NCBI GenBank assembly: GCA_910589385.1
Contig: CAJUTU010000010.1
Span: forward strand, 36,836-100,835
Length of the DNA: 64,000 nucleotides
Direction of reading: 5' to 3'
Source of the DNA: an uncultured Lachnospiraceae bacterium
GTDB lineage: Bacteria > Bacillota > Clostridia > Lachnospirales > Lachnospiraceae
The notes beneath the pieces are model-generated. The model was not told the origin of the DNA, searched no databases, and was given only the letters and a program-made list of their open reading frames with translations. Below are positions 63,759-64,000 of the stretch, in pieces (position 1 is the first letter of the stretch; the number at the start of each line of letters is the position of its first letter). Made by a program: the position numbers and the translations under genes.

Positions 63759-64000
63759 AAGGAAAGTACCTCGTAGATTTTAAATGTATTCGGGTGCAGA
63801 TACTGTAGCTATAGTATAACATAGGGCTGGCTGGATGAAAAGGCAGGGCTTCAAAATTGGGGCAAATTCATTTTGGTTATTTAGGCAGAAATTTTTTCTG
63901 AAAGTTGACGTCATATGTTATAATCTATTTTGTAACAATGGGGATAAAGGTAGTGTCAAGTAATCTATGAAAATCGAGTTGAAAAAATAGGCTCAAACGA
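63759..64000 (+). promoter_or_regulatory. Terminal non-coding region with promoter-like boxes
   Basis: 242 bp without a supported gene. TTGACGTCATA and a TATAAT are close together near 63904-63921 but too near to each other to be a standard -35/-10 pair; TATAAT alone may be a -10 box of a gene beyond the window. The last 50 bases (AGTGTCAAGTAATCTATG) resemble the ends of some insertion elements but cannot be judged at the edge. Confidence 0.3.

Noticed and set aside
63950..64000. Insertion sequence end at the right edge
   Set aside because: Only about 50 bases are visible; the partner end and any transposase are outside the window.
1..64000. CRISPR arrays, tRNA, rRNA, prophage genes
   Set aside because: No regularly spaced repeats, tRNA-like foldable segments with CCA, rRNA text or phage structural genes were recognised.

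Overview
The window looks like chromosomal DNA of an anaerobic, Gram-positive gut Clostridia, most likely a Lachnospiraceae. The reasons are strong AAGGAGG-type ribosome sites, lipobox sugar-binding proteins with sugar permease pairs, a YesM/YesN-type two-component system, AAA-ATPase/PD-(D/E)XK proteins of a kind common in gut Clostridia, and a selenium- and molybdenum-dependent purine catabolic island. No rRNA, tRNA, CRISPR array, phage module or complete insertion sequence was seen. Species assignment is inference.

Layout. 1-11335 is a co-directional carbohydrate operon: a partial aldo/keto reductase, serine hydrolase, FluG-type amidohydrolase, ABC sugar importer (binding protein plus two permeases), a YghZ-like aldo/keto reductase, an iron-type alcohol dehydrogenase and a GH112 galactoside phosphorylase. 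11330-14405 (minus) holds a histidine kinase, an OmpR-type regulator and an anchored protein of unknown function. 14608-23521 is a second sugar module: binding protein, two permeases, a YesM-like kinase broken by a frameshift, a YesN-like regulator and a GH3 glycosidase. 23626-31139 is mixed: a DUF4340-like lipoprotein, a DUF624 protein, an ECF sigma factor followed by a membrane protein and an ABC exporter, a DUF1905 protein and an AAA-ATPase/nuclease.

31276-59368 is the most notable part, about 28 kb dedicated to anaerobic purine (probably uric acid/xanthine) breakdown. The minus-strand arm is regulator, diaminopropionate ammonia-lyase, YgeY, YgeW and carbamate kinase. The plus-strand arm, which diverges from it, is xanthine/urate permease, SsnA, YgfK, YqeB, a selenium-dependent xanthine dehydrogenase and a polyferredoxin. 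After a 4-kb accessory insert (AAA/nuclease gene, a decayed relative, an orphan and a Uma2 protein) the support genes follow: a second YheO-type regulator, RidA, a nucleotidyltransferase-ModE fusion, a molybdopterin-binding protein, ModABC, SelD and a selenium-type LysR regulator. The genes fit together as follows. Purine enters through the permease. The Mo/Se hydroxylase acts with YgfK and ferredoxin as electron partners. The opened ring reaches ureido and diamino acids. DpaL then gives pyruvate and ammonia, and YgeW plus carbamate kinase recover ATP from carbamoyl groups. ModABC and SelD supply the metals.

59529-64000 holds a soluble PelD-like GAF/degenerate GGDEF protein, an aldose-1-epimerase-like protein, a thiamine transporter ThiT under a TPP riboswitch, and a DUF362 protein.

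The purine gene set is known from gut bacteria and Escherichia coli. The less familiar items here are the NTP-transferase/ModE fusion with a degenerate nucleotide motif, the soluble PelD-like protein with an intact RxxD motif, the GH112 operon context, the amidohydrolase lacking its usual metal-binding Asp, and a structured leader of about 320 nt before the permease.
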